From positions 4,702,001 through 4,766,000 of the forward strand of contig NC_058063.1 in NCBI RefSeq assembly GCF_020085105.1: DNA of 64,000 nt, in the 5' to 3' direction. The translations under genes and the position numbers were made by a program. The number at the start of each line of letters is the position of its first letter. Positions within the stretch are counted from its first letter, which is position 1. The stretch is from Siniperca chuatsi. Lineage: Eukaryota; Chordata; Actinopteri; Centrarchiformes; Sinipercidae. Positions 52,991-64,000 of the stretch are shown here, piece by piece. The notes under the pieces were generated by a model, which saw only the letters and a list, made by a program, of their open reading frames with translations, was not told where the DNA came from and did not search any database.

Positions 52991-54552
52991 CAGTGATGTT
53001 GATAGGTACTCGTCCTGCGTCTGACGCATTCAAATCTGAAAGGACGCAGTGAACTCACTATCGGTGGCTCCTGGGACGCACAGTATTTTTTCTCTGATGA
53101 TGTTAATTTGTGAACAACAGATCTGGTGGTGAGCAGCAGAGTCCTGCACTTTGTGTGTGTGCCTGCATGACTGTTTAGAGCTGAACTTTAGTCGGACAAC
53201 CTACTTGTATTTATTCCTGTCACTTGCTTCAAAGCGCTGACGAGCAGTGGTTCTCTTCATGAAGTTGAAATGGGGAATTATACCTTCTCATTCAACTACA
53301 AAAACCTAAATAAGCTGTCAGATGGCTGGAGGGAGATCGACAGGGAGCTGGAAGTTTCTTTTACTGGAGTGGTTACATCTCCAGTCTGATTAAAGCGCAC
53401 ACCAATAGGTGCTTTGTTTACATGACAGAACATTTGAGCTAGTAAAGCTAACAGCTAACTAGACTCTGCTCCGAGGTACATGAAATGTTCAACAGTAGTT
53501 GCAGTTTAATGTGACAACACAGGTTTACAGTAATAAATGAACTAAAGTACTTAAGATGAGTTTGGAGTACATACATTTTACATCAGTTTTTAACCAAACT
53601 ACTGTCACAGATCAAAGTAACAAGATATATTTACTCCAGGTCTGTACTGAAGTACACTCTTACAAAGTGCTTCATAAACTAATTCAACAAGAAACAGCAG
53701 TTAACTCAAATATAATCTGTATTATTTTAAAATCAGTCCTGTTAATCCTGTATCGTTTAGTGTTATATTTTGCCCTAACAAATAGATTATAATAACCATC
53801 CATTTTCTATCCATCCATTTTCTATACCGGTTTGTTACGGAAGAACAGGCAGGGGACACTGAGATGGTGGGAATATCCTTTATTAGACGACAGCCTGATG
53901 TGTGAGGGATAGGATAGGGGAAACGAGTATAGGTAAGTCACTGGAGGTCTGGTGAGGCCACGGAAGACTGGTGAAGCCACAGAAGACTGGTGAAGTAACA
54001 CAGGAAAACAGGGGAAAGTACTGGAAATGGGGGAAATCGCTGAGAACAGATTCAATAGATACTGGTATAGTCTGGTGCATTGAGTCCTAAACACGAACGA
54101 GGTCGGACACTGAGTGTGGAGAGTTGAGTGGTTTTATACTGGGTGTGATTGGGGCTGATTGAGGGCAGGAGTGTAATTAGGAGCAGGTGTGGGTGATTAC
54201 GGGCTGGTGAGGACATGACAGACTGTGACACGGTTATCCTCCAGCGATATAGAAAATGGTTCTCCAGATCCCAGCTGATAATAACAACGTAAAAAAAAAA
54301 AAACCCTTTTGATTTTGGGACATTTTACATTCATTTTGGAACGGTTAAAATTGATTTTTTTTTGGGATGGTGGTGAAAAAAGTTAGTCTGGAGCCCTGAT
54401 GAATATAAATAACCCTAATTATAACCATATAACATCAAACACGAGTTAAAAACTACAATTTGTCAAGAAACACACATTTTATTGGGGACTCACTCACATG
54501 ACCACCTGTGGGTTCCGGGACTCACTACTTCGAAAACCTATCAACATCACTG
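52991..54552. mobile_element. DNA transposon remnant with CAGTGATGTTGATAGGT ends (hAT-like)
   Basis: The ends CAGTGATGTTGATAGGTACTCG and, on the opposite strand, CAGTGATGTTGATAGGTTTTCG form inverted repeats of about 22 bp. Inside, 53272-53380 encodes MGNYTFSFNYKNLNKLSDGW, possibly part of a lost gene. The flanks TACTAC and TAGTAC match at five of six bases, not a convincing 8-bp hAT duplication. A solo LTR sits within it. Confidence 0.5.
53833..54220 (-). repeat. Solo LTR (gypsy-like)
   Basis: Read on the minus strand it starts TGTCATGTCCTCACCAGCCC and ends CTTCCGTAACA (TG...CA). It has a TATA box GTATAAAACC and an AATAAAGGATATTCC poly(A) signal in the right order. No internal retroelement sequence is attached. 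Confidence 0.7.
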
Positions 54553-54639
54553 TAGTACATGAAACCCACATTACTGTGTACACGAGGTGTTTATGGTTAA
54601 TATGATGCTGGCTGGTATTCATTAGAACTGCATCACCTC

Positions 54640-56255
54640 CAAAACACTAATCTGAGTGAAATAAAAACTTGTAACTTGTAAAAAATTGTAACTATTAGAG
54701 AAAAAATTCATCAAGTCCTGCCTTCAACCGGTGCCGACTTGTCTTCAAACACAGGAACCTTGGAAACAGCTGTTGAGCCTGATGTATGTTTCGGCTGCTT
54801 TGCTCCTGTCGATCTTCTTCAGCTGACTTTGACGATTAATTCATCTAAGCCATCAACCTGTCTCTTAGACCCCATTCCAACTAAGCTGCTTAAAGATGTT
54901 TTACCCTTAGTTGGCACCTCTTTACTGGATATGATCAATCTGTCTTTATTAACAGGATATGTACCGCAATCCTTTAAAGTAGCTGTAATTAAACCGCTTC
55001 TTAAAAAGCCCACCCTTGATCCAGGGGTTTCAGCCAACTATAGACCTATATCTAACCTTCCCTTGAGATCCTTGAGAAAGCAGTCGCCAATCAGTTGTGT
55101 GACTTTCTAAATAACAATAGTTTATTTGAGGATTTTCAGTCAGGATTTAGAGTGCATCATAGCACAGAGACAGCACTGGTGAAAATTACAAATGACCTTT
55201 TAATTGCATCAGACAATGGACTTGTCTCTGTGCTTGTCTTGTTAGATCTTAGTGCTGCATTCGACACCATTGACCATCACATCCTATTACAGAGACTGGA
55301 ACATGTAATTGGCATTAAAGGAGCCGCACTAAGCTGGTTTAAATCCTATCTATCAGATCGATCTCAGTTTGTACATGTTAACGGTGAGTCCTCCGTGCAC
55401 GCCAAAGTTAGTCACGGAGTTCCACAAGGTTCTGTGCTTGGACAGATTCTATTCACCTTATATATGCTTCCTTTAGACAATATTATTAGGAAACACTCCA
55501 TAAACCTTCATTGCTATGCAGATGATACCCAATTATATCTATCGATCAAGCCAGATGAAACCAACCAGTTAACTAAACTTCAAGCATGCCTTAAGGACAT
55601 AGACCTGGATGACCTGCAACTTTCTGATGTTAAACTCAGACAAAACCTCCGAGACACATTATCTAAAGATATAGTTACTCTAGATGGCATTGTCCTGGCC
55701 TCCAACACCACCATAAGGAACCTCGGAGTCATCTTTGATCAGGATTTATCCTTTAACTCCCACACGAAACAAACTTCAAGGACTGCCTTTTTTCACCTAC
55801 GTAACATTGCAAAAATCAGGCACATCCTGTCTCAAAATGATGGCGATAAATTAGTCCATGCAATTGTTACTTCTAGTCTGGACTACTGCAATTCCTTATT
55901 ATCCGGCTGCCCAAAGAAGTCCCTTAAGACTCTCCAGTTGATCCAGAATGCTGAGGCACGTGTACTAACAAAAACAAGGAAAAGAGATCATATTTCTCCA
56001 ATATTAGCTTCTCTGCACTGGCTCCCTGTAAAATCCAGAATAGAATTTAAAATCCTTCTCCTCACCTACAAAGCTCTTAATGGTCAGGCACCATCGTATT
56101 TTAAAGATCTCATAATACTTTGTTATCTGACTAGAACACTGTGCTCCCAGAATGCAGGGTTACTTGTGGTTCCTAGAGTCTCCAAAAGTAGAATGGGAGC
56201 CAGAGCCTTCAGTTATCAAGCTCTAGCTCACAGTCATCATCCAAAATAGCCCATT
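54640..56255 (+). pseudogene. L2-type LINE, RT and C-terminal part
   Basis: SSKPSTCLLDPIPTKLLKDV, FKVAVIKPLLKKPTLDPG and SANYRPISNLP lead to a +1/-1 shift near 55078. The long frame 55095-56249 then holds VLLDLSAAFDTIDHHILLQR (motif A), VSHGVPQGSVLGQILFTLYM (motif B), [17 protein letters not shown] (motif C) and the C-terminal FFHLRNIAKIRHILSQNDGD ... LHWLPVKSRIEFKILLLTYK. It is the best preserved RT in the window and 5' truncated before the endonuclease. Confidence 0.87.
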
Positions 56256-56299
56256 ACAACTATGCTTTAATTCACCACAGTTTATCATCCACCACCAGC

Positions 56300-56935
56300 C
56301 ATGCCAACCATTGATTCTGGCACTTCCTCAATCATTTTGTCACCACAGTTTTACTCCTACATTATTGCACAACTCATGCCCTTCTCGGGCTCAGTGGAGG
56401 ACTGTGATACATTTTTGTCACCCCGACGAGCTCTCCAAGGTGGCCCTCGTAATCTACCTGCTCGAAGGACCGGCGCTCCGATGGGCAGTGGATAGATGGA
56501 CTTGAGATGGACATCCCCAGATCATTTCACAGTCTCACACTCCTCCAGTTTGGCCCTCTAGTCGTCAATTCGTCAGCCAGTCCTCAGCCTGCATCTCTAC
56601 TAGCCAGTCTTCTGTCTTCCAACCCACAAGTTGCCTGCACCGGACTTACACCGTCCAGCGGCTCGCCAGCTTCACCACCCAGCGGCTCGCCAGTGGCCGT
56701 TTCCAGTTCCGGCGCCACGGCCGTCCCCAGTCCCAGCGCCATCACTCCCTGTTGGATCGCAGCAGCCTTCACTCCCTGTTCGATTGCAGCAACCTTCACT
56801 CCCTACCCCATCCCCGCCTTCGCCGCCAGGTTCCAGAGGGTCCCCGCCTTCGCCTCAAGGTTCCAGAGGGTCCCCGCCTTCGCCACCACTGATATATGCC
56901 ACCTCAGCAGAGTCATCAGAAAACTTCATCATCCT
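56300..56935 (+). pseudogene. Gypsy gag fragment and Pro/Ser-rich tail
   Basis: At 56360-56510 the translation gives PFSGSVEDCDTFLS, DELSKVALVIYLLEGPALRW, a gag capsid-type stretch of Ty3/gypsy elements, across more than one frame. Downstream it is Pro/Ser-rich (PSPPGSRGSPPSPQGSRG). Broken fossil. Confidence 0.6.
56812..56892 (+). repeat. Short minisatellite, about 30-bp unit
   Basis: CCCCGCCTTCGCC(G/T)CCAGGTTCCAGAGGGT recurs about 2.5 times. Confidence 0.7.
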
Positions 56936-56939
56936 ACAT

Positions 56940-57515
56940 TAAAAACTAGCAGGACTCTGTGTGGTAGCGGAAGTCTGTGGTGTAGATGGTGAAGAGGAAG
57001 GGAGAGAGGACATTCCCCTGAGGGGCCCCAGTGTTGCTGACTGCGCTGTCCAACACACAGTGCTGCAGACGCATGTGCTGTGGTCTGCCAGTCAGGTAGT
57101 CAACAATCCAGGACACGAGGGTGACATCCACCTGCATTGCTGCCAGCTTCTCACCTAGCAGGGCTGTCCAGATGGTGGACTGGAGAAGTCAGAAAACATG
57201 ATCCTCACAGTGCTTGCCAGCTTGTCCAGGTGGGTGTAGATGTGGTTCAGCAGGAAGATGATGGCATCCTCAACTCATGGCGGGCTGGTAGGCGAACTGA
57301 AGGAGGTCCAGGGGGGGTCTGACCATGGGCCGCAGCTGTTCCAGCACCAGTCTCTCCAGGGTCTTCATTATGTGGGAGGTCAGTGCCACCGGTCTGTAGT
57401 CCTTGGAGCCACTGGGATGCAGCGTCTTCGGCACAGGAATGAGGCAAGATGTCTTCCACAGAATAGGCTCAGGTTGAAGACATGTTGAAGGACTCCACAT
57501 AGCTGGGGAGCAAAT
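56940..57515 (-). pseudogene. Rex1 LINE fragment
   Basis: On the minus strand: WIVDYLTGRPQHMRLQHCVL, SNTGAPQGNVLSPFLFTIYT (RT motif B), LRPMVRPPLDLLQFAYQPA and GSKDYRPVALTSHIMKTLE. It spans the middle of Rex1 RT and is truncated at both ends, with several frame changes. Confidence 0.8.
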
Positions 57516-58257
57516 GCTTTTAGCACAAAATGCAAATGATATTTTGCACATAAAATTTAAGTCAGAAAAATATGAAGAGCCATCTTAAAAGTTTCAGACA
57601 AAGGAATAGTTTTCGGCAAAAGCCTTCCTCCACACCCAAAACTCCTCCTCCTTTGGCAAGCTGACAAAATGAGTTTCAGCTCCAGGCTGGTCCTCACCAT
57701 TGAGCTTGACGGCTGGTTTATTTTACCGTTAATAGTTTTAGCAGTATAGTCTTTTCCTCGTCTAAAGTCCATTCACAGTTTAACCTTTTTCCAAGTAAGT
57801 TTTATTAATGCCACTGAAGAATTGTCTCTTTTTACTTACGTTTTGTAACGTTAACAACAACATTATTTCTTTTTTTAAGTTACCGAAACCTTGCTGAAGA
57901 AGTTAGTGTAGCCAGAGATATTTTATTCAACAAGTCACGACATTACAGACTCGACAGAAACTGAGTCGCTGGAAGCCAGCCAACTTTGAAAGCGAAGCCC
58001 ATCTGAAAGCTCATTGGGTTTCCCATCCTTGTTATTTCTCCTAATTTCTGACCTCCAACTGCCAACTACCCTGCTGTTCTCCCAGGGTCATCTGTCAGAT
58101 GTCTCTGATTGTTTTGTTGCAACATTTTAACCATATATTCATGCCAAACCCAGGTAGCTTACAGCCTCTGTTCAACTGTATGGTTTTTGAGTGACTTTCT
58201 CTCCTTAGTATCCAGATTATACGTAAATCACATTCTCCTTAAACCTCTCCCCTTAAA
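57516..58257. other. Intergenic, no feature seen
   Basis: No domain or repeat recognised in this stretch. Confidence 0.3.
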
Positions 58258-58500
58258 ATTTCAATTCAATTCAATTCAATTTTATTTATATAGCGCCAAT
58301 TCATAACAGAAGTTATCTCATTGCACTTTTCCTATGGAGCAGGTCTAGACCGTATTCTTTATAATATTATTTACAAATCTCACCATGAGCAAGCACTTGG
58401 CGACAGTGGCAAGAAAAAAAACGTCCTTTTAACAGGCAGAAACCTCAGGCAGAACCAGACTCAATGGTGGCCGGCCATCTGCCGCTGACTGTAAGGGGAG
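58258..58500 (-). mobile_element. L2-type LINE tail
   Basis: TTCAATTCAATTCAATTCAA, TTTTATTTATATAGCGCCAA and CATGAGCAAGCACTTGGCGA are the reverse of the common LINE tail also seen at 34.8-35.0 and 46.35 kb. The ATTCA units at the left edge are a short satellite of the tail. Confidence 0.75.
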
Positions 58501-59204
58501 ATATCCTGTGCAAAGTTAGCAGCACACTCAGAATGAAATCCCTGCAACATTCAGCATCTCTCTGCAGAATCAAAGCAGAATTTCACAAGCAGCTGGACAC
58601 TTAACAATCGGACATTACAGAATCTTAGGAGATGAGTGTAAAGACTTCTCTATAAGATAACTCTTAGTAGAAATAGCTCTACATGGGCATTTTAAAAGAG
58701 AAAGGATTTTAGAGATACAAAAGCAACTACAATGATTTGACATAGGTCTCACCAAAGCTAGATTTCATTTCATTCAGCATTTTTACATGTGGTGGGAAGA
58801 TAAGCTTCCATAAGAAACAACTCTGATTTACACATGCTATGGAATTACATTCTGGACAGACAGGCAATGGAGCTGAACTGCAGATTGAGTTATTTGTATG
58901 GTTTGATGAAGGCTGCAGCTGCCATTGTGCCAAGGTTGAACACATTTGAAAGGCCACAATACAGGCCCTAAACAACCACAAAGAGTGTTTAATCCAGCAG
59001 CCCTGCGCTTGGGGGGAGATATCTTATTGCCTGTTGAGTGTCCGATTTTCTCTACATTTAGAATAAAAGCCTTGTGGATATCTAAACCCAGAAATCATTG
59101 CTTTTAAATCATATACTTGATCTTCTATATGTGAAGTTGACTTGTGAAGAGTGACTCTCATGAAGAGTCAAATTAGTATATAAATCGTTGCCTAACAGTT
59201 ATTA
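58501..59204. other. Intergenic, no gene seen
   Basis: Nothing recognised; the frame at 58727-58981 (-) has no known domain. Confidence 0.3.
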
Positions 59205-59286
59205 GCTGCGATGGCCGAGTGGTTAAGGCGTTGGACTTGAAATCCAATGGGATCTTCCCGCGCAGGTTCGAACCCTGCTCGCAGCG
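59205..59286 (+). tRNA. tRNA-Ser (TGA)
   Basis: 82 nt. Acceptor stem GCTGCGA/TCGCAGC with discriminator G; D arm with A-box TGGCCGAGTGG; anticodon stem-loop TTGGA-CTTGAAA-TCCAA with anticodon TGA at 59238-59240; a long variable arm, as in serine tRNAs; T arm with B-box GGTTCGAACCC. A TTTT run at about 59290 can end Pol III transcription. No intron. It looks intact. Confidence 0.93.
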
Positions 59287-59357
59287 TTGTTTTATGAGAC
59301 GGCGATGACAAACGTGAGTAAGACTCTGAGAACCCCGGGAGAAACAAACACGGGAAG

Positions 59358-59450
59358 TAGAAAAGGTTTCAGTCGTAGTCATCTGGACACTGTTTTCGGA
59401 ATCAAGACGTTTCGGCTCCCATCCGGAAGTCATTCTCAATTGTGGAAAAA
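59358..59450 (-). repeat. Dispersed repeat with CGAAACGT core, copy 2
   Basis: Near-identical to 18696-18789. It lies 72 bp after the tRNA-Ser gene. Confidence 0.6.
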
Positions 59451-59616
59451 CGGCCCAAACACGGGAAGGTAATTTGAGATTCCCTCTTGTAATGTTAATA
59501 CAGTGAGTATGACACATAAAATAGATGTTTTTTTTTAACAAAAGTACTGGTTAACATTACATTGTCCATTGTAACGTGTCGTTATTAAATCAACACCAAT
59601 ATACTAGATACTCTCA

Positions 59617-60071
<455 letters not shown>

Positions 60072-60720
60072 CTAAATAATAATAAAAACTAAATTGGCTA
60101 AAGCATGCAGGGAAACAAGTGGCACATGGGTGGAGTGCCTGCCACTGGCCTTAATGGCCATTCGTAACTCTGTAAACAGAACTAAGCACTTAACGCCCCA
60201 TGAGATGATCACAAGGTGACCAGTGGCGATGCCTGTCAAAAGATCAGATTGGCTAGCACCATGTCGCATAACACTAGTGCTAAATCCCGCTGAGGGGCAA
60301 TGGTCTGTGTCTCCACACACCCCTCAGAAAGGGTTTCATTAGCGGGTGGCTAAACACCAATCTGTCACCGAAACCCTCGTGGCAGGATGAAATGGCAGCA
60401 GCGTGAGTTTTAACCATGCTGAAAGCCAAATTCCTATCCACTAGCAGCTGGAGGAACACCAGCACGTGAGACAGGGGACACGCAGTGGGATCCAGGCTCT
60501 TTTCTACACACCAGCGCTGGAAAGCTGTCCATTTGGCTGTGTAAGACGCTCTGGTAGAGCGTGGAGGAGGTTCCAGGGGAATCACTACGTGACCTGCTGA
60601 CATCATGCCCAGCAGCTGCATGACAGAGAGAGCTGTCACAACATTGTGAGGCATGACACGATGGAGGAGCACTGTCAGAGCCTCCACTCTCTGCTGTGAG
60701 AGCTCATTTAGGCTGAGGGA
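60072..60720 (-). pseudogene. DIRS-type tyrosine recombinase fragment (fossil)
   Basis: The minus-strand translation contains STRASYTAKWTAFQRWC, PLSHVLVFLQLLVDRNLAFS, KTHAAAISSCHEGF and HPLMKPFLRGVWRHRP, the N-terminal half of DIRS tyrosine recombinases in fishes. It is preceded by a stretch (ALSVMQLLGMMSAGHVVIPL) that looks like the end of the RNase H region. The catalytic half is not seen. Broken remnant. Confidence 0.7.
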
Positions 60721-60964
60721 AGGGGAGAGGAGAGCTCTTGTCCCGTTTATCGTGCCGCGTAGCTGGGAAGGCTGGCTGAGGTGGTGGTGGGAGAGGAGGA
60801 GGAGTTCGTGCGGTAGTTGGTAGCTGACTTAGCGGCTAGCTTGGTCAACGACAAGGCCAGCAGGGAGATGTTTTTAGCCGCTGCTGAGGCTTGGAAAGCT
60901 CACTGGTGGGTGCGGCCTGCCAGACGTGCTGTCAGCTGGTCTCTGGTGGAGGGCAGGGTGGGTC
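60721..60964 (+). other. Unassigned coding-like stretch before the Helentron
   Basis: The plus-strand frame from 60817 starts ADLAASLVNDKASREMFLAA, EAWKAHWWVRPARRAVSW and runs on into the Helentron part without a stop. I do not recognise the family; it may belong to the DIRS element or be chance. Confidence 0.35.
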
Positions 60965-60979
60965 GCCGTCCGCAGTATT

Positions 60980-62470
60980 TAAAAGAGACAAATGTGTATT
61001 ATAAAGATGTCTTCTTTAATGAAGCGTGGTTAAATGAGTTTTGTAGGGAACCGGTTTTAGAAAACGACAGGGATTCTAATGTAGAAAGTGTTCAAACATC
61101 TGCTGACTATGGTGAAGATGAGCTTCTACATGATAGACAGCAAAATTGTATGTTTCAGGACACGTGTCTCATGCCTGTTGATATTGGTCAGGAAGCGCTG
61201 GATCATTATTTTGATGATATATTGAACTGTCCGGTGAAATTGTTGTCTGATAATTCAAACAAAGCCAAATGCTTCCCAGTGTTGTTTCCAAACGGATGCT
61301 CTACATACCATGATGGTAGACAGCATCAATGGACATTGTTGTGTTATTTTAATAACAGGATTTTACATGCTGATGGTAGATTTGCAGTCTTTTTTGATCA
61401 GTACATGTCTGAGGTTGAACAGGTTGTGTCAAATGTATCCATAGCACTACAAAAAGGAGGTGAAGGTAAATCTCAAAAACTTAGTGGAGATGTATTGAAC
61501 AATGAGGAATCTTTAAAGAAGTTGTTGAAATTTGATGATGGGTATCGTTTTCTTAAACCTATTAGAGGTACCCCATGTTGTTGGCAGGGAGCACAGCATG
61601 ACCTTTTGGCTTGTGTTCGTCAGCTTGGTGTCTCTTTGTGGTTCTGTTCATTTTCTTCCACTGATAATGAGGTGGAAAAATCTTCTTTATAGTATTTTGA
61701 AAGAGGAAGGTAGAACAGAGACAGTTGAAAATTTAAAATGGGCGGACAGATGTTACCTTTTATGCCACAGTCCTGTCACTGCGGCGAGAATGTTTGATTT
61801 TCGGTGGCATTGTTTTTTGAGGTAGGTGCTGATATCTCCATCTCATCTAATTGGTAAAATAAAGGACTACTTTTATTGGGTGGAATCCCAGCAACACAGT
61901 TCACCACCTCCATTGCCTATTTTGGATTGAGAATGCCCCATTAATTGATAAAAACACAGATGTTTGCTGAGGTTATTAAATTTATTGATCAATATGTGAC
62001 ATGTGAGTTACCGTCACAAGATGAAACGTTATTGGACATTGTTACATCTGTGCAACAGCATTCAAAGCGGCATTCAAAAACATGTAAAAAGAATAAAACT
62101 GTGTGTCGTCTCAATTTTCCTCGCAAAAAGATTTATATCTTAGTGAAGATGATGGCAAAAAAACGGGCATGTGTCAAGTAGATAGGCAAATAGCTTGGAA
62201 CATGTGCATGCAATAATCAGGGACAGACAAAATCTGAGAAAAAAAAAAGAGTGAGCAGAGAAAATTATGACAGCAATTAAGGAGGCTCTTTCAGATGAGC
62301 ATTCTAGTTATGATCCTGTGGAACAGTTGTTTAGACATTTAGGTATAAATCAAACAATTTTTAAACCGCATACAATTGTTGTGGTAGGAACACACATGTG
62401 GTGTTGAAAAGGCGGGCTAATGAGGTTTGGATTAATCAATGTAGCAAACCACTATTAAAATGCTGAACTG
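60980..62470 (+). pseudogene. Helitron-like Rep domain remnant
   Basis: AKCFPVLFPNGCSTYHDGRQ, CYFNNRILHADGRFAVFFDQ, DDGYRFLKPIRGTPCCWQGA and ACVRQLGVSLWFCSFSSTDN are the N-terminal Helitron blocks. Then come SPVTAARMFDFRWHCFL and IGKIKDYFYWVESQQHS. At about 61885-61925 the expected HUH metal site (HVH) is not intact: PPPLPILD stands where SPHVHCLFW would be. EVIKFIDQYVTCELPSQDET, SVQQHSKRHSKTCKKNKTVC and, out of frame, EVWINQCSKPLLKC follow. Confidence 0.75.
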
Positions 62471-62524
62471 TAGGGGTGCCATTTTGGCATATAATGTTAT
62501 CCAGGTACCAAATGTCAATTTAGA

Positions 62525-62962
62525 ATGATTGGTTTACTGCACTATATACAATATATTAATTGGAGTTATTTATCGGCCACCATCTTATCCCATCTCTTTG
62601 TTTCAAGAAATCTAGGCAGTTTACTTGATTGCCTAGATCCAATCACTAACACAATTGCTATCATGGGAGATTTCAATGATAATATTTTAAGTTCTTTAAG
62701 TTCAATCTGCAAGTTTGTAACAGACAAAGGGTTTGTCCAAAATGTCACACAACCCACAACAGAGAAAGTCACATTAATTGATTATGTGTATGTGAAAACA
62801 AGACATTATGATGTAGAATCAATAGTGTTGCCAACTTATTTCAGTGACCATGAGGGCATTGTATGTTGTTTTACATCTAGGAATTTGAACAGGTATAGGT
62901 TTAGTCTTTTTGTAGAGCTGATTGGTGTTCCATTGATGTTAGGAGATGCAACCTTTGTTTAG
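62525..62962 (+). pseudogene. Helentron AP-type endonuclease domain
   Basis: The start GVIYRPPSYPISLF is in another frame at about 62560-62610. The main frame has LLDCLDPITNTIAIMGDFND (GDFN motif), KFVTDKGFVQNVTQPTTEKV, LIDYVYVKTRHYDVESIVLP and YFSDHEGIVCCFTSRN (SDH motif). It is close to the Helentron EN, not to the LINE ENs elsewhere in the window. Confidence 0.75.
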
Positions 62963-63234
62963 TAGTACTGTTTTTTGATGATAGTTAGAGCTACAAGTAA
63001 GTGTATTGATGTATTGATGAACAGAGCCACAGAGTGCGTGGAGGTAGTCGCCAGTTGTGTCGAGTGTGCAATGAGATGTCTGATCTGATCAGTCCCATTA
63101 TGTGCACTTTGTGATGTGTGTTCTGTTAATGATGTTGTTATTCTATCTATTTTGATAACATTTAAATTGTATAACATTATATTCACGTTTCCTCTACAAG
63201 TTCTTGTATGTTCTTTTAATGTGTTCAAAATGGC

Positions 63235-63900
63235 TCCATAGCGCCTACGTTTCACCTACATATACGAAATTTGGGAGGTACATGTATCACCCCAAGACAT
63301 ACAAAAAAGCCTCTTGGGGCCATACCATAAACCCAACAAGAAAACAGCCATTTTGAATTGAATGTGCACTTTTAGGCCTTTTTTCACCATTTACAGGCTC
63401 TGTACTTTAATGAACTCCTCCTAGACAATTAATCAGATCAACTTCAAATTTTCGCAGTGTAATCTAAAGACCTTGGCGATTAAACGTTGTGCTAAGTGTG
63501 AGTTTTTCTTAAACAGCGAGTCCGTGGTCTGGTATTGAATGTCAATGTTTCGCCATGACATAGGAAGTTGTTGTACCTTCAGTATACATGGTCCAAACTG
63601 CCCCAAACTTCACATGTTTGATAACAGTCCCACCCTGAAGACATCTACAAGCCAATATTCAGTCATAGTCATAGCGCCACCTACTGGCAACAAGAAATGA
63701 CACATTTTATACTTTGATGTACTCCTCCTAGCAGGTTGACCAAATCCACCTCAAATTTGTTCAGCAAAGTAAGATTTGATGATATTTCATTGTGAAGTTT
63801 GTGAGTTTCCATCAAACACTGTTGTCGTGGCGATGCATTACTCGCCATGGAGCAGAAAGTTGTTGTAACTTTAGTGTATATAAAAATCTGCATGTTGGAC
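63235..63900. repeat. Teleost dispersed repeat in about two tandem units of 300 bp
   Basis: TAGCGCC-type borders, a TTTTA(C/T)ACTTTGATG(A/T)ACTCCTCCTA block and a GACATAGGAAGTTGTTGTA / GGAGCAGAAAGTTGTTGTAA block recur at about 63400-63570 and 63705-63870. This repeat is common in percomorph genomes; no coding frame. Confidence 0.55.
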
Positions 63901-64000
63901 AGCTGACGTGCTGCGGTAAACGTATTGTCTCATTTCCGGTCACCGGTGTTTGTGTATTACTTTTTGCGTATTTTTGCTACTCTACCTCATCACAGTTAAT

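Larger units (their letters stand above)
60965..62962 (+). mobile_element. Helentron (Helitron with AP-endonuclease), deleted
   Basis: The Rep side (60965-62470) and an endonuclease domain (62525-62962) are present. The helicase that normally lies between them is absent. Helentrons of fishes are known to carry an AP-type endonuclease, which separates them from canonical Helitrons. Several frameshifts occur. I could not define ends (no TC or CTRR with hairpin seen). Confidence 0.75.

Noticed and set aside
56812-56892. CRISPR-like repeat
   Set aside because: The units are directly adjacent without spacers and the genome is eukaryotic; it is a minisatellite.

Overview
The window looks like a teleost (probably percomorph) nuclear genome. 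Three host protein genes with vertebrate exon structure lie in one block, grpel1 (+), tada2b (-) and ccdc96 (+). As I recall the human GRPEL1-TADA2B-CCDC96 neighbourhood on 4p16, order and relative orientation are the same. The repeats are those of fishes: Rex1, L2/Maui-like and L1/Tx1 LINEs, a Penelope-like element, DIRS and gypsy remnants, a Helentron and teleost-type MITEs and SINEs. I assigned everything by reading motifs and translations; no search was run.

Left third (1-25 kb). Positions 1-5403 are a minus-strand endogenous retrovirus fossil (right-hand LTR, gag, protease, RT, RNase H and integrase remnants) that sits inside a Tx1-clade LINE. That LINE ends in 20 A at 8048 and is joined directly to U2 snRNA from nucleotide 38/39 onward. 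After a spacer that holds a well-preserved U5 snRNA gene (8776-8893), a second U2 starts at 9063, runs 33 nt and is cut by the 5' end of a second Tx1-clade LINE (9096-11517). This is a U2/U5 snRNA array hit twice by a U2-specific LINE of the Keno type. From 11.5 to 18.3 kb lies a minus-strand Penelope-like element with GIY-YIG endonuclease, RT, a separate Pro/Ser-rich ORF1 ending in an SGNH-hydrolase-like domain, LTR-like direct repeats, two hammerhead-ribozyme motifs and telomere-like GGTTAG runs at its ends. An L2 LINE (-) and a Rex1 LINE (+) follow to 25.0 kb.

Middle third (25-46 kb). grpel1 (four coding exons, mitochondrial HSP70 nucleotide-exchange factor) is followed by a roughly 3 kb near-palindrome (30.5-33.5 kb), an L2 fragment, and tada2b on the minus strand (two coding exons, SAGA-type adaptor) with a long 3' UTR. 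tada2b and ccdc96 (three coding exons, axonemal coiled-coil protein) are divergent across a 256-bp intergenic promoter carrying NRF1-like, CCAAT and RFX X-box-like sites.

Right third (46-64 kb). This is repeat mosaic: L2 tails, an L1 fragment, Rex1 fragments, an internally deleted gypsy element, a hAT-like element containing a solo LTR, a longer L2 copy, two intact-looking tRNA genes (Ser-TGA + and Thr-AGT -), a DIRS recombinase fragment, a Helentron remnant (Rep part next to an AP-endonuclease part) and a tandemly repeated teleost repeat at the right edge.
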